48,244 nt of DNA from CAVWCW01 sp963753615 (GTDB lineage Bacteria; Pseudomonadota; Gammaproteobacteria; Chromatiales; Chromatiaceae): NCBI GenBank assembly GCA_963753615.1, contig CAVWCW010000018.1, positions 1 through 48,244 of the forward strand, given 5' to 3'. Both the position numbers and the translations under genes were made by a program. Positions 11,849 through 20,932 of the stretch are shown one piece after another; position 1 is the stretch's first letter, and each line of letters starts with the position of its first letter. The notes under the pieces were generated by a model. It was not told the DNA's origin. It saw only the letters and a list, made by a program, of their open reading frames with translations, and ran no database searches.

Positions 11849-13097
11849 ATGGTTGTCACCCTGCGCCAGATCATGTCCCAGGTTCGCGCCGCGCCAACGC
11901 TGGACGACGCCTTGGCGGTAATTATCCAGCAGGTTAAGAAGGCAGTACGGATCGATGCCTGCGCCGTCTATCTGAGCGATAGGGACCGAGATGACTGCGT
12001 CCTGGCGGCTGCAGAGGGATTGACTCCGGACTTGATCGGCCGCGCCCGCGTCAGACTCGGAGAAGGCCTCGTGGGTCTCGTGGCCGAACGAAAGGAGTTG
12101 ATCGTCGACATGGATGCCGGCAGCCATCCCAGCGGCTGTTTGTCGACCGATACATCCCATCAGAGAGACGGCAGCTTTCTTGGTACACCGCTGATTCACT
12201 ACCGCAGGCTTCTAGGGGTGTTGGTGGCCTGGAAGCCGGCGCACCAATCCTACGCCAGGGATGAGGTTACGTTTTTTCTGAGTCTCGGGGCGCAGCTGGC
12301 GAAGGCCGTTCACGATGCCGAGGTGATCGGCGCAGTGAGCGCACTGCTCGGCGGTCAGAAATGCAGAGACCCCTTCGTCGAGGGTATCCCGGCAGCAAAA
12401 GGACTGGCCATCGGGCGGGTGGTTCTGGTCGATGGCCAGACCAAGCTCGACTCGATACCGGATAGAGAAGTTCGAGACGTTGCCGCCGAGGTGCTTGCCT
12501 TCGAGGCCGCAATCGCCGCAGTCCGGGAAAAGATGCAGTCCGGTGGAATCGGTTTGGTCGGCGTAGTGCCCGAGGACGTGGACTCTCTGTTCGATGTCTA
12601 CGCCATGCTATTGGGCAGCGACAGCTTGGCAATGGACACAATCAAGCGGATTCGCTCCGGCAGTTGGGCACCCGGCGCGTGGATTTTTCTCGATCGGGAC
12701 CGACGACCTTACCCAGTGCATGCTGGCAGCGGACCGCGACAACGCCCAGTTCGTAACCCCTTATGACGGCCTGCACCCCTCTGTACTTAGCGCCATTCAT
12801 CAGGTGATCGAAACGGCCCGTCGTCACGACAAGCCCGTGAGTGTCTGTGGAGAAATGGCGGGGGATCCGGCGGGAGCCTTGCTTCTTCTGGGTATGGGGG
12901 TTGACAGCCTCAGCATGAGCCCCGCGCTGCTCGCCCAGGTCAAGCTCGCTATCCGCTGCATCACGAAGCGGCGGGCGCGCCTGCTCGCGGACAGGGCGCT
13001 CGGCATGGACGATGGATTCTCCATCCACCGACTGATGAACGGCGCACTCGACGAGATGCAGGTTTGCCCGGAAGCCGGCGGTGCCCGGCGGGACTGA
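11849..13097 (+). pseudogene. ptsP: PEP-protein phosphotransferase PtsP (EI-Ntr), large internal deletion
   Basis: PtsP takes phosphate from PEP to start the nitrogen phosphotransferase relay. ATG 11849 has CAGGAGG 8 bases upstream. The N-terminal GAF domain (residues ~1-165: TLDDALAVIIQQV, LGEGLVGLVAERKEL) and the start of the PEP-utiliser N domain (GIPAAKGLAIGRV to RIRSGSWAPGA) are intact. At about 12685 the sequence jumps to the extreme C-terminus of the PEP-binding barrel (FSIGTDDLTQCMLAADRDN, VSVCGEMAGDPAGALLLLG), in another frame with one T apparently missing from a T run. Compared with the ~750-aa family, roughly 310 residues are absent, including the phospho-His swivel domain (GG..SH..I) and most of the catalytic barrel. 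It cannot work as a phosphotransferase. A real deletion or a collapsed assembly are both possible. Confidence 0.8.
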
Positions 13098-13588
13098 GAA
13101 TCGGTGCCGGGGCCGATTCTTGCCCCGGTCTGCAGGGGATTCAATCCTACCCCAGACTTTGGCACCTCGTACCTAAACGAACCCGCGCACTCAATTCACT
13201 CGGCAGGCGAAGACGCCTTCTTCGACCTCTGGGGAAAGCACTACCGGAAAGAGGATTGCACTGGAAGCGGAGAGATTACTTCGTGCTGAGCACAGTGAAC
13301 GATCTTGCGCCTTGCCTAAGCTGACGGATGGTCGTTGATTCGACCCAGCTTTGTTAGCGGCATTGTGACCGCGTAGCTTGATAAGTTAAAGCAAGGAAAG
13401 ACCAACGGCTCGAATCCCTCTCTCCCCGACAAAGATATTTTAAAACAACAAGTTATAGCGTTACCTATCCCTCAGTACGGTAACAGCCATTTCAGGCGGC
13501 GCTCTGGCGAGCGTCGTCGCTGTCGCCGCATGCGAACAGCTGGTAGCATGCCAGGATGAAACCTGACCGGAAATAGAGGAGTAGACAG
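13098..13588. other. Intergenic stretch with a tRNA-3'-end-like motif
   Basis: No convincing gene in ~490 bases. At 13406-13431 the sequence CGGCTCGAATCCCTCTCTCC resembles the T-arm and acceptor 3' half of a tRNA-Ser, but no cloverleaf precedes it. From 13432 to 13470 the DNA becomes AT-rich, probably holding the promoter for the next gene. The motif could be a remnant of a tRNA-targeted integration. Confidence 0.3.
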
Positions 13589-14005
13589 ATGAAGATCAAG
13601 ATCATGCAGTTGTTGTCCACGAGTGGCGTGCTACTGGTAGCGCATGGCGTTTCGGCGCAGCCTGCGCTGGACGTGTCGAAGCCGCTGATTTGTGCGGCCA
13701 CCCAGGTGGTGGAGTGCGCCGTGACGGTCGACTGTGCCCGGGGGACCCCGGAGGCATTCAACCTGCCCGTGCTGTTCGGGATCGACCTGGCGAACAAGGT
13801 GGCCAAATCGGCACGGGCCGGAGGCGAAAAGCGGGTGTCGGCGATCGCCCTTGTCACGGAGGCCGACGGCGTGAGTGTGCTGCACGGTATGGACGGGACG
13901 ACAGGCTGGAGTGCCACGATCGATCAGTCGAGCGGGCAGATGACCGTCGTGTCCGCGCGCCCCGGCGTGTCCCATACCGTGTTCGGTACCTGTGCGACCC
14001 AGTAA
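13589..14005 (+). CDS. Exported hypothetical protein, 138 aa
   Basis: ATG 13589 follows a strong AGAGGAGT site. The first ~23 residues (KIKIMQLLSTSGVLLVAHG then VSAQ) form a typical Sec signal peptide with cleavage near SAQ-P, so the mature protein of about 115 aa is periplasmic or secreted. It has four or five Cys (CAATQ, ECAV, DCARG, GTCATQ) that could form disulfides and a beta-rich pattern ending SHTVFGTCATQ. I do not recognise a family. The next gene begins 39 bases downstream with its own ribosome binding site and is also exported, so the two may be one envelope operon. Confidence 0.72.
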   Translation: MKIKIMQLLSTSGVLLVAHGVSAQPALDVSKPLICAATQVVECAVTVDCARGTPEAFNLPVLFGIDLANKVAKSARAGGEKRVSAIALVTEADGVSVLHGMDGTTGWSATIDQSSGQMTVVSARPGVSHTVFGTCATQ

Positions 14006-14044
14006 CCCGGCATGTCGGGTGGACTTGTTTCGAGGAGTTCTCGA

Positions 14045-14416
14045 ATGATCAATGCTAGATGTGAAGTGAAGAAGCTGGTGGTGGCGTTCGCTTTGGCGGC
14101 GGCTGTCGGGCCGATGCAAACCGCGGTCGCTCAGCGTTCGGTGGCTGATGATACTCTGACCGGTGCGGCCAAGGGCGCGGTGGTCGGCGCGATCGCCGGC
14201 GACGCCGGCAAGGGCGCGGCGGCCGGGGCAGTGGGCGGTGCACTGTTTGGCGGCATGACGAAGGAGCCGGGCCGCGGAACCACCGCGTCCGAAGACCTGG
14301 TGGGAGGCGCGGTCAAGGGAGCAGTGATCGGCGGCATCGCTGGCGATGCCGGCAAGGGTGCCGCTGCGGGGGCCGCCGGCAGCTTGCTGTTCGGCGAGAT
14401 GCGGCGCAATCGCTGA
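14045..14416 (+). CDS. Exported glycine-zipper protein, 123 aa, with internal duplication
   Basis: Start ATG 14045 after CGAGGAGTTCTCGA. A signal peptide (KKLVVAFALAAAVGPMQTAV, cleavage near AQ) leads to two tandem units of about 45 residues. Each holds a glycine zipper: GAAKGAVVGAIAGDAGKGAA, and GAVKGAVIGGIAGDAGKGAA. The units end alike (ALFGGM and LLFGEM). Glycine-zipper proteins are usually outer-membrane or periplasmic and pack against membranes; precise role unknown. The near-identity of the two units shows a recent internal duplication. Probably co-transcribed with the exported gene upstream. Confidence 0.75.
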   Translation: MINARCEVKKLVVAFALAAAVGPMQTAVAQRSVADDTLTGAAKGAVVGAIAGDAGKGAAAGAVGGALFGGMTKEPGRGTTASEDLVGGAVKGAVIGGIAGDAGKGAAAGAAGSLLFGEMRRNR

Positions 14417-14489
14417 TTGCGGGGATGGGGACAGGGCTGGCGCACGGGCGCCCGTGTCCCCGGTTGTCCGGCAACTGGGCTTCGCCGTG

Positions 14490-14561
14490 CGATCGAAAAC
14501 CGCGTTTTCGAAAGCCGTGCTGAGAAATGCCAGGGAAGGCATTTTTCAGCGTCTCCTTGGC
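14490..14561 (+). repeat. Dispersed palindromic repeat, copy 2
   Basis: Matches the minus strand of 11581-11650. It shows the same GAAAACCGCGTTTTC palindrome, the AAAGCCGTGCTGA block and the AAATGCCAGGGAAGGCATTT hairpin. It lies just downstream of the glycine-zipper gene, where it could end that transcript. Confidence 0.6.
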
Positions 14562-14688
14562 CGACCATTGAAATTGTCGCGTAGCGACTCTTTGGCGTAA
14601 ATAGGCGCCAGATCAAGCTAGAATGCGTGATGGTTGCAGCCGACTCTTTTGGCAAATTGGCCTCATGGCCGATCATTCCTGCTTTCAG

Positions 14689-14734
14689 CCGTAACCCGAA
14701 ACCACCGGCTTGAGCCGGTGGTTTCGGGTTACGG
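14689..14734. terminator. Perfect 21-bp stem, 4-base loop between convergent genes
   Basis: The arm 14689-14709 (beginning CCGTAACCCGAAACC) pairs without mismatch with 14714-14734 around the loop TTGA. It lies between the plus-strand glycine-zipper gene and the end of the minus-strand selD fusion. A bidirectional terminator is the natural reading, although there is no long T tract on either side. Confidence 0.6.
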
Positions 14735-14874
14735 CATAGCTTACGGGCTTGTGCTCAAAGTACTTGCGGAAGCGTTGGGGTGACTTCTGCGATTTTGGCA
14801 GATGGCTGCTCGCCGCCCCCCTTAAGCTGGGTCTTGCTGCGGGGCGGTGCCCGGCGGGTCACTGACGGGGCCAT

Positions 14875-17135
14875 TCAGCCGATGATCTGAATCGGGGCCG
14901 CTTCGGTAGTTCGGGGCTCAACCCGACCGATATTGGTGGCATGCGAATAACCCAAGTTCATGCAACTCGTCCAGACAGGCCGAGGCCGTGTCGGCAGGCA
15001 CAGAGGCCAACAGGCCGCCCGCGGTCTGGGGGTCGAACAAAAGCGGATAGCGTGCGTGGGCGCTCAGGGCTTCCGGGTTGCGCACCGCTCGGCGCAGACG
15101 CACGTTTTGTGGTTGCAGCGAAGAGAGTATGCCCGCGGCTACGGTCTGCTCGGCCCCGTCGAGCAGGGGTACGGCCTCGAGTTCGAGTTGCACATCAGCG
15201 TCCGAGGCGCGGGTCATTTCGACCAGGTGCCCCAACAGGCCGAATCCGGTGACATCGGTGCAGGCCGTCGCGCCCCGCCGGTGAAGGCAGGCGGCGGCGG
15301 CCTGGTTTGAAATCAGCATCGATTGGATGGCCCCATCTACCCAGCGCCCTTTCGCCTTGCCTCGCATATCGGCCGCGAACAGCGTACCGGTGCCGATGGG
15401 CTTGGTCAGGATCAAGGTATCTCCCGGCTGCATGCCACCCTTGCGCAGCAGTGCATCCTTCGCGATCAGTCCGTTGACCGTCAGGCCGAAAGCCAATTCC
15501 GCCCCTTCACTGGAATGACCGCCCGCCAGCACAGCCCCGGTGGGCGCCAGGGTAGCCAGGGCGCCGCTCATCAACTCGGAAAGGGTCTGTTCGACGATCT
15601 GCTCCCGGCCATAGGGCACGGTGGCTATCGCCAGGGCGGACTGGGCTTCGGCGCCCATGGCAAAGATGTCGCCTAGGGCATGGTTGGCCGCAATGCGTCC
15701 GAAGGTGTAGGGATCATCGATAAAGGCGCGGAAGTAATCCACGCTCTGCACCATCAGCTTGCCCGGCGGTACCTCGAAGGCAGCCGCGTCATCGGGTGAA
15801 TCCAGACCGATGAGCACATCATCACGGCGCTGCGGCGGGCAGGCGGTTGATCACCCGGCCGAGCACCGTGCTGCCCACCTTGGCGCCGCAGCCCCCGCAG
15901 CGCATGGCCAGGGTGGAAAGCTCGCGGATGGCGTCGGCATCGGCGATGCCGCCCAGGTCCGGCCCGGCGTCCCGGTCCATCTCCGGCAACTCGTTGAAAC
16001 GCTGCATGAAGCGACGATCGATCCAGTCCTTCCAGGTCCAGAGCAGTCTGCCTTCCCAGGACCAGTTGCCGCGCGAGGCCACGGCATAGGTATCGCCGGT
16101 GCTGATCAGGCCAAGGAAGCGCTTCTGCGGCCGGTAGGGCTTGAGCGGGCGACCCGCTGCCGCGCGGCGCAGGTTCTCGGTCAGGACGGGGCCCTGGCGA
16201 ACGGCGAATACCCCCGACTTGGGCCGCGGATCGGGCATGGAGGCAATGTCACCGGCGGCGAAAACCTCCGGGTGGGAAATCGAGCGCAGTTCGCGGTCGA
16301 CGACGATAAACCCCTCGTCGTCCACCGCCAGGCCCGACTTTTTCGGCCATTCCGGCGCGGCGGCATAGGTTACCCAGAGCACGGCATCGGCGGGGTGGAA
16401 GTCGCCGCCTTCGACTTGCACGCCATTTGCTTCGACACCGATCACTTTGCTGTTCAGATGCACGGCGATGCCGCGCTCATCCAGCACACGCATGAAACGG
16501 CGGCGTACCCCGGCATTATGGGTGGGGAGAATCTCCGGCCCGTCCGTGAGCAGTCCATAGCGCAGGCGTGATGCCCGATCACCCTGTTCGCCCAACAGGC
16601 CTTTCAGGCGATGCTGGGTGGACAGCGCCAGCTCCACGCCACCGGCACCGCCACCCACGACAAGTATGCGGAAGTCGCCTTGGCTGTTCAGCACCCGCGC
16701 CTGCAACGTCTCCCAGTCACGCAGCCACTGGTCGATGGGCTTGACCGGCAAGGCGTGTTCCAGCGCACCCGGCACGTCGATGGTACGGGGCCGGGAACCG
16801 GTATTGATCGAGAGCAGGTCATAGTGCACGGGCGGACGGCCCGGCACGTGGACCAGCCGCTCACCAGGGTCAATGCCTTCGACCTCGCCATGGTAGAGAC
16901 GTGCACCGGCGAAACGGGCCAAGGGACCCAGGTCGATATGTACTTCATCGAAGTCGTAGTGACCGGCGACATAACCGGGCAACATGCCGGAGTAGGGCGT
17001 ATGGATGTCGCGGGTGATCAGGGTCAGACGCACACCGGGCATGGGCTTCATGCCGAACATGCGCAGCACCGAGACATGCGCATGACCGCCGCCGACCAAG
17101 ACGATATCTTTCAGAACCGGCGTATCAGCTTGCAT
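14875..17135 (-). CDS. selD: FAD oxidoreductase::selenide, water dikinase (SelD) fusion; likely selenophosphate source (SenC role), two frameshifts
   Basis: N-terminal half is a two-dinucleotide-binding-domain oxidoreductase: IVLVGGGHAHV (FAD) near the start, ILVVGGGAGGVELAL (NAD) mid-way, and VFAAGDIASM (FAD). The C-terminal half is SelD: MRCGGCGAKVG holds the catalytic Cys and Lys (Cys, not selenocysteine, in the usual Sec/Cys position), followed by DSPDDAAAFE, DIFAMGA, GGHSSEGAE, DVTGFGLLGH and DPQTAGGLL. SelD makes selenophosphate from selenide and ATP; this fusion type is known. Frame changes: near 15821 (NRLPAAA to RDDVLIGLD) and near 14952 (DELHELG to YSHATNIGRVEP), so the true stop is at 14875. 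The start (17135, or 17141) overlaps the egtD stop, implying translational coupling. Confidence 0.88.
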
Positions 17136-18099
17136 CCGCATTCCCGGTTTGCAGCAGGTGGAGACTGAACAGGCGATCGGCATCCACCCAGACGGTGTCG
17201 GTGGCGAAGCCGGCCCGAGACGCCAGGTCGCGGAACTCCGCCACGCTGTACTTGTAGGAGTTCTCGGTGTGTATGGTTTCGCCCTCGGCAAAGCGGAAGG
17301 TCTGCCCCTGCAGGCTTACCTGCTGGGCCACGCGAGAGACAAGATGCATCTCGATACGGCCTTGTGCCTCGTTGTAAAGGGCCTTGTGCCCCCACTGCGC
17401 GAGATCGAAATCGGCGCCCAGTTCGCGGTTGATCCGCGCGAGCAGGTTCAGGTTGAACGCCGCGGTGACGCCCTGGGCATCGTCGTAGGCCGCCTCCAGT
17501 AACGCCTTGTCCTTTTTCAGATCGACACCGATCAGCAACTGACCGCCCGGACCGACCATGTCTGCGATCATCCCCAGAAAACCGACCGCGGCATCCGGGT
17601 CGAAGTTTCCGATACTCGACCCCGGGAAGAAGGCCAGGCGTCTGCCTTCAGGGCTGGCCGGCGGCAGCGTCATCAGCCGCGTGAAATCGGTGCAGGCCGC
17701 GTGCACCTCCAGCCAGGGGAACTCGACTGCGACCTCCTGCGCGGCCACGCGAAGGTGGTCGCGCGAGATGTCCATGGGCACGTAGGCGCAGGGCTGCAGA
17801 CCCTCGAACAGGATGCGCGCCTTGGTACAACTGCCACTGCCGGGCTCGACCAGCAGATGTCCGGTGCCGGCCTTGTTTGCGATCTCGTCCGCATACTCGC
17901 GCAGCATCGCCGTCTCGGTGCGGGTGGGATAGTACTCGGGCAGCTCGGTGATGGCATCGAACAGCCGCGAACCCTCGGCATCGTAAAAATACTTCGGCGG
18001 GATCGATTTTTGCGCCCGCGAGAATCCGGTCAGCACATCCGCCGCCAGGTCGTCGGCGGTGGGGTGGAGGTCGTGGAAACTGATCGGCGCCTCGCTCAT
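17125..18099 (-). CDS. egtD: L-histidine N-alpha-methyltransferase EgtD
   Basis: Trimethylates histidine with S-adenosylmethionine to hercynine, the common precursor of ergothioneine and selenoneine. The 324-aa product is intact and of normal length. It begins MSEAPISFHDLHP and has the family landmarks IPPKYFYDAEGSRLFDAIT, LPEYYPTRTE, LVEPGSGSCTKA (SAM loop), YVPMDIS, FFPGSSIGNF, GVDLKKD and the C-terminal HTENSYKYS with the substrate-binding Glu/Ser region. ATG 18099 is preceded by GGAGAAATCTGC. The stop codon overlaps the start of the selD fusion, and egtB/senA ends 24 bases upstream, so the three genes form one tight operon. Confidence 0.92.
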   Translation of the reverse strand: MSEAPISFHDLHPTADDLAADVLTGFSRAQKSIPPKYFYDAEGSRLFDAITELPEYYPTRTETAMLREYADEIANKAGTGHLLVEPGSGSCTKARILFEGLQPCAYVPMDISRDHLRVAAQEVAVEFPWLEVHAACTDFTRLMTLPPASPEGRRLAFFPGSSIGNFDPDAAVGFLGMIADMVGPGGQLLIGVDLKKDKALLEAAYDDAQGVTAAFNLNLLARINRELGADFDLAQWGHKALYNEAQGRIEMHLVSRVAQQVSLQGQTFRFAEGETIHTENSYKYSVAEFRDLASRAGFATDTVWVDADRLFSLHLLQTGNADAS

Positions 18100-18122
18100 G
18101 CAGATTTCTCCTTCTCGGAGGC

Positions 18123-19417
18123 TTAGATCGCGCAGGTGCGGAAACCGGCAAATACGTCGTTTCGCTCCGGGCCGTAATAGGTGCGCCAGGTGTTTCGGAT
18201 CATGCGCCCGCGGGTGGTCCAGGCCCCGCCGCGCAACACCTTGGTGTTGCCGAACAGCGGCTGGGAATAGTCCTGGTACATGTCGGGCGTGAAGCCCGGG
18301 TACGGCCCGAAGGTATCCTCGGTCCACTCCCAGACATTGCCGATCATCTGCCGACAACCGAATGCACTGTCGCTCGCCGGCAACGCGCCCACCGCGATCG
18401 TGCCGAGTGCGTGGCCTTCGAGGTTGGCCAGGTGTGGCGCAGGCTCTGCGTCGCCCCAGGGATAGCGGCGCTTCTTGTCTGACAGGCCGCCGTCGGCATC
18501 CACCTGGCCCGCTGCCGCCACCTCCCATTCCAACTCGGTGGGCAGGCGCCGCCCGGCCCAGCGGCAGTAGGCCCGAGCCTCATGCCAGCAGACATGGATC
18601 ACGGCCGCATCCGGCGGCAGGGGTTCCCAGCGGTCGAAACGTCGCATCTCCCAACCGTCACCGGCTCGCCGCCAGTAGCGCGGGCACTCCAGGCCGGACT
18701 GCTGCAGCCAGGCCAGACCCGCCTCGTCCCAGTGCTGCGCATCTCGGTAACCGCCGGCATCCACGAAGGCCGCGTACTCGGCATTGCTGACGGCTGCCCG
18801 GGCGATGGCAAAGGGCTGCACCTCGACCGCGTGCGCCCATTTTTCGTTGTCGAAAACGAAGCCGTCATCTGGGGTGGCGCCGAGCATGAAGGTGCCACCG
18901 GGGATCTGCGCATCCCCCGCCAGCCGGCCCTGCATCAGCTCGGCCCGCATGAGCTCATCGGCGCCCCACCGATCGCCGGTGTCGGGTATTCGAGCGTCTG
19001 GCGCGTATAGGTGAAAGCCTCGGTGTGCATGTCCTCGTGGTAGATCGCGTACTCGAGCAGGTAATCCCGCCTCGGGTCAGGGCCATCCTGCTCAACGTGG
19101 TGGCGCACCCGGTCGTGCACCGCGCGCATGTAGGCCAGGGTGTCGTCCAGGCTGGGAAGAGGCAGGTCCCAGCGGTCATCGTGGGCGATGGTGATGGAAT
19201 CGTAGAGGCTGTCGACCGAGGCGAGGACGGGTTCCAGGCCCAGGTGCTGACGCAATATCCAGTACTCGTAGAAGTAGGCGGTGTGCCCGATCTCCCAGCG
19301 CAGGGGGTTCACAATAGGCAGTCTGGGCCCCATCAGCTGCGCCGCATCCAGCCCGTCGATTAGCGTGAGCGTGCGCCGGCGGGCGTCTTCCATGCTGTCG
19401 ATCAGGAACCGCGACAT
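18123..19417 (-). CDS. senA: EgtB-family nonheme iron enzyme; probable selenoneine synthase (SenA), one frameshift
   Basis: EgtB/SenA enzymes use Fe(II) and O2 to form a C-S or C-Se bond on hercynine. The N-terminal DinB-like part has NPLRWEIGHTAYFYEYW and YHEDMHTEAF, giving the three expected iron His ligands. The C-terminal sulfatase-modifying-factor (FGE) fold starts IPGGTFMLGA and ends with GNVWEWTEDTFGPYPG, LRGGAW, RNTWRTYYGP and FAGFRTC. Near 18955 the frame shifts by one base (PAIGGA to DELMRAELMQG). Length after repair is ~431 aa, normal. ATG 19417 has no strong ribosome binding site. I prefer SenA over ergothioneine EgtB because a SenB-type gene lies 61 bases away, divergent, and a selD fusion is in the operon. 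No egtC/egtA are present. Sequence motifs alone cannot separate the two. Confidence 0.78.
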
Positions 19418-19448
19418 ACGACGATGACGAGGAGGCAAATTCGCGTGC

Positions 19449-19454
19449 TATGAT
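19449..19454 (+). promoter_or_regulatory. Extended -10 promoter candidate for senB
   Basis: TGCTATGAT contains TATGAT at 19449-19454 with a TG one base upstream, an extended -10 box. It lies 25 bases before the senB ATG. With only 61 bases between the divergent senA and senB starts, the two promoters must overlap, which would allow joint control. Confidence 0.35.
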
Positions 19455-19478
19455 CGCAGAGATGCTGCGGAATGTCAC

Positions 19479-20445
19479 ATGAACATCAGGCTTGTCACCC
19501 CCGCACCGCGCGGCTCACGCGCCGGCAACCGGGCCTCGGCCAACCGTTGGGCGGCGATCCTGCGTCGGCTTGGGCATCGGGTAAAGGTGTCCACGGACTA
19601 CCAGGGCGAACCGGCCGATCTGATGGTCGGGCTGCATGCCTGGCGCAGCGCGGAGGCGATCGCCCGGTTTGCCGCTGCGTACCCGGATCGGCCCCTGGTG
19701 GTGGTGCTGACCGGAACCGACGCCTATCGCTTCATCCACAGCCACCCGGAGCCCACACTCGCTTCACTCGATGCCGCCGACCATATCGTCGGACTGCATC
19801 TCGCTCGTGGGCAATGTCCTGCCCGAACGGCTGCGTGGAAAGCTGCGCGTCATCGTCCAGTCTGCCCGCCCCCTGCAGCACCGACAACCCGCCCGGCGCA
19901 GTTTCCGGGTCTGCTTCGCCGGGCACCTGCGCGAGGAAAAGGACCCCTTGCGCCCGGCTCTGGCGGTGCGGGGGCTGCCGTCGGACAGCCGCATCCGGGT
20001 GGACGCCTACGGCGGAGCCCATACCGAAGACTGGGCAGCGGCCGCACAAGAGGAAATGCGCATCAATCCGCGATACCGCTGGCATGGGGAGATCCCCCAC
20101 GCCGAGTTGCGGCGGGTCTACTCCCGCTCCCACCTGCTGGTGCTTCCCTCGGTGATGGAAGGGGGGGCGAACGTGATCTCCGAGGCGGTGATGGCCGGCC
20201 TGCCGGTGATCGCCTCCGACATCGAGGGCTCGGTGGGGTTGTTGGGGACGGATTACCCCGGCTACTACCCGGTGCAGGATGCCGGGGCCCTGCGCGCTCG
20301 CTTGCTGCAAGCCGAGTCGGACCCCGAATACTACGTCGAGCTGGCGGCCGCCTGTGTGGCGCGCCGCCAGCAGTTCGCGCCGGAGCGGGAACATGCCGGC
20401 TGGGAAAAGCTGCTGGAGGATATCGAGTTTTCCGGTTCGGTGTAA
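19479..20445 (+). CDS. senB: Selenosugar synthase-like glycosyltransferase (SenB type), one frameshift
   Basis: A compact GT-B glycosyltransferase of ~321 aa after repair. It begins NIRLVTPAPRGSRAGNRASA, with TDYQGEPADLMVGLHAWRSA, VVVLTGTDAYR, then VCFAGHLREEKDPLRPALAV and the nucleotide-sugar site VLPSVMEGGANVISEAVMAG. From memory this is the TIGR04348 family, now known as SenB, which joins selenophosphate and a UDP-sugar to make a 1-selenosugar for selenoneine. The frame changes near 19795 (one extra base: DHIVGLH to ISLVGNVLP). It is divergent from the senA-egtD-selD operon by 61 bases. A generic glycosyltransferase is the alternative, but start, length and context fit SenB. Confidence 0.8.
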
Positions 20446-20554
20446 TTCTGCGATACAGCAAACTGATGAATCTTGTCTGTGGTCGTTTGTACCGTCTTGG
20501 TCGTCTTGCGGAAGCCAGGGCGGCGGCATCCGGTAACAGACGGCTTGGAAGGTC

Positions 20555-20899
20555 TCAGAATACCAGCACCCGTTCTGCCGCGATGGTGCGCGCCGCCAGC
20601 TCGTCCATAGTGCTGCGTTGCGCGCCTTCGACCAAGTCGTCGTCGTTGAGTCCGCGGGCATCCATACAGGTGCCGCACAAGAGCAAGTCACCCTTGCGGG
20701 CGATGGATTTCACCATCAGCTCCAGGTTGTAGTAACCCTGGGGCACCTTCTGGCCGGCCTTGGCGCAGGCGACGGCGTCGGCCATCAGGAAGGCTGTAAC
20801 CTCGGCCCCCTTGGCGGCCAGGGCCTTGGCCAGGCGCAGGCCGTTGTAGCTGCGCTCGGTGCCGTAGGGGGGATCGTTGAGTATCAGCAGTATTTTCAT
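20555..20899 (-). CDS. DsrE/F-family protein, 114 aa
   Basis: Begins MKILLILNDPPYGTERSYNG, the typical strand-loop of the DsrE/DsrF/TusD fold, followed by GLRLAKALAAKGAEVTAFLMADAV and LLLCGTCMDARGL. The CGTC pair (about residues 76-79) is in the position where active DsrE-like proteins carry a sulfur-accepting Cys. Members shuttle persulfide sulfur, or a similar chalcogen, between proteins in the cytoplasm. The length is normal for a single-domain member. It ends 109 bases from the convergent senB stop; the desaturase gene upstream on the same strand is 33 bases away, so they probably form an operon. Confidence 0.82.
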   Translation of the reverse strand: MKILLILNDPPYGTERSYNGLRLAKALAAKGAEVTAFLMADAVACAKAGQKVPQGYYNLELMVKSIARKGDLLLCGTCMDARGLNDDDLVEGAQRSTMDELAARTIAAERVLVF

Positions 20900-20932
20900 T
20901 GCAGCATTGACAGGACAGCGTGCCGGAAGAGG

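Noticed and set aside
13104..13289. 61-codon plus-strand frame after ptsP
   Set aside because: No ribosome binding site and no resemblance to known proteins. It may be chance.
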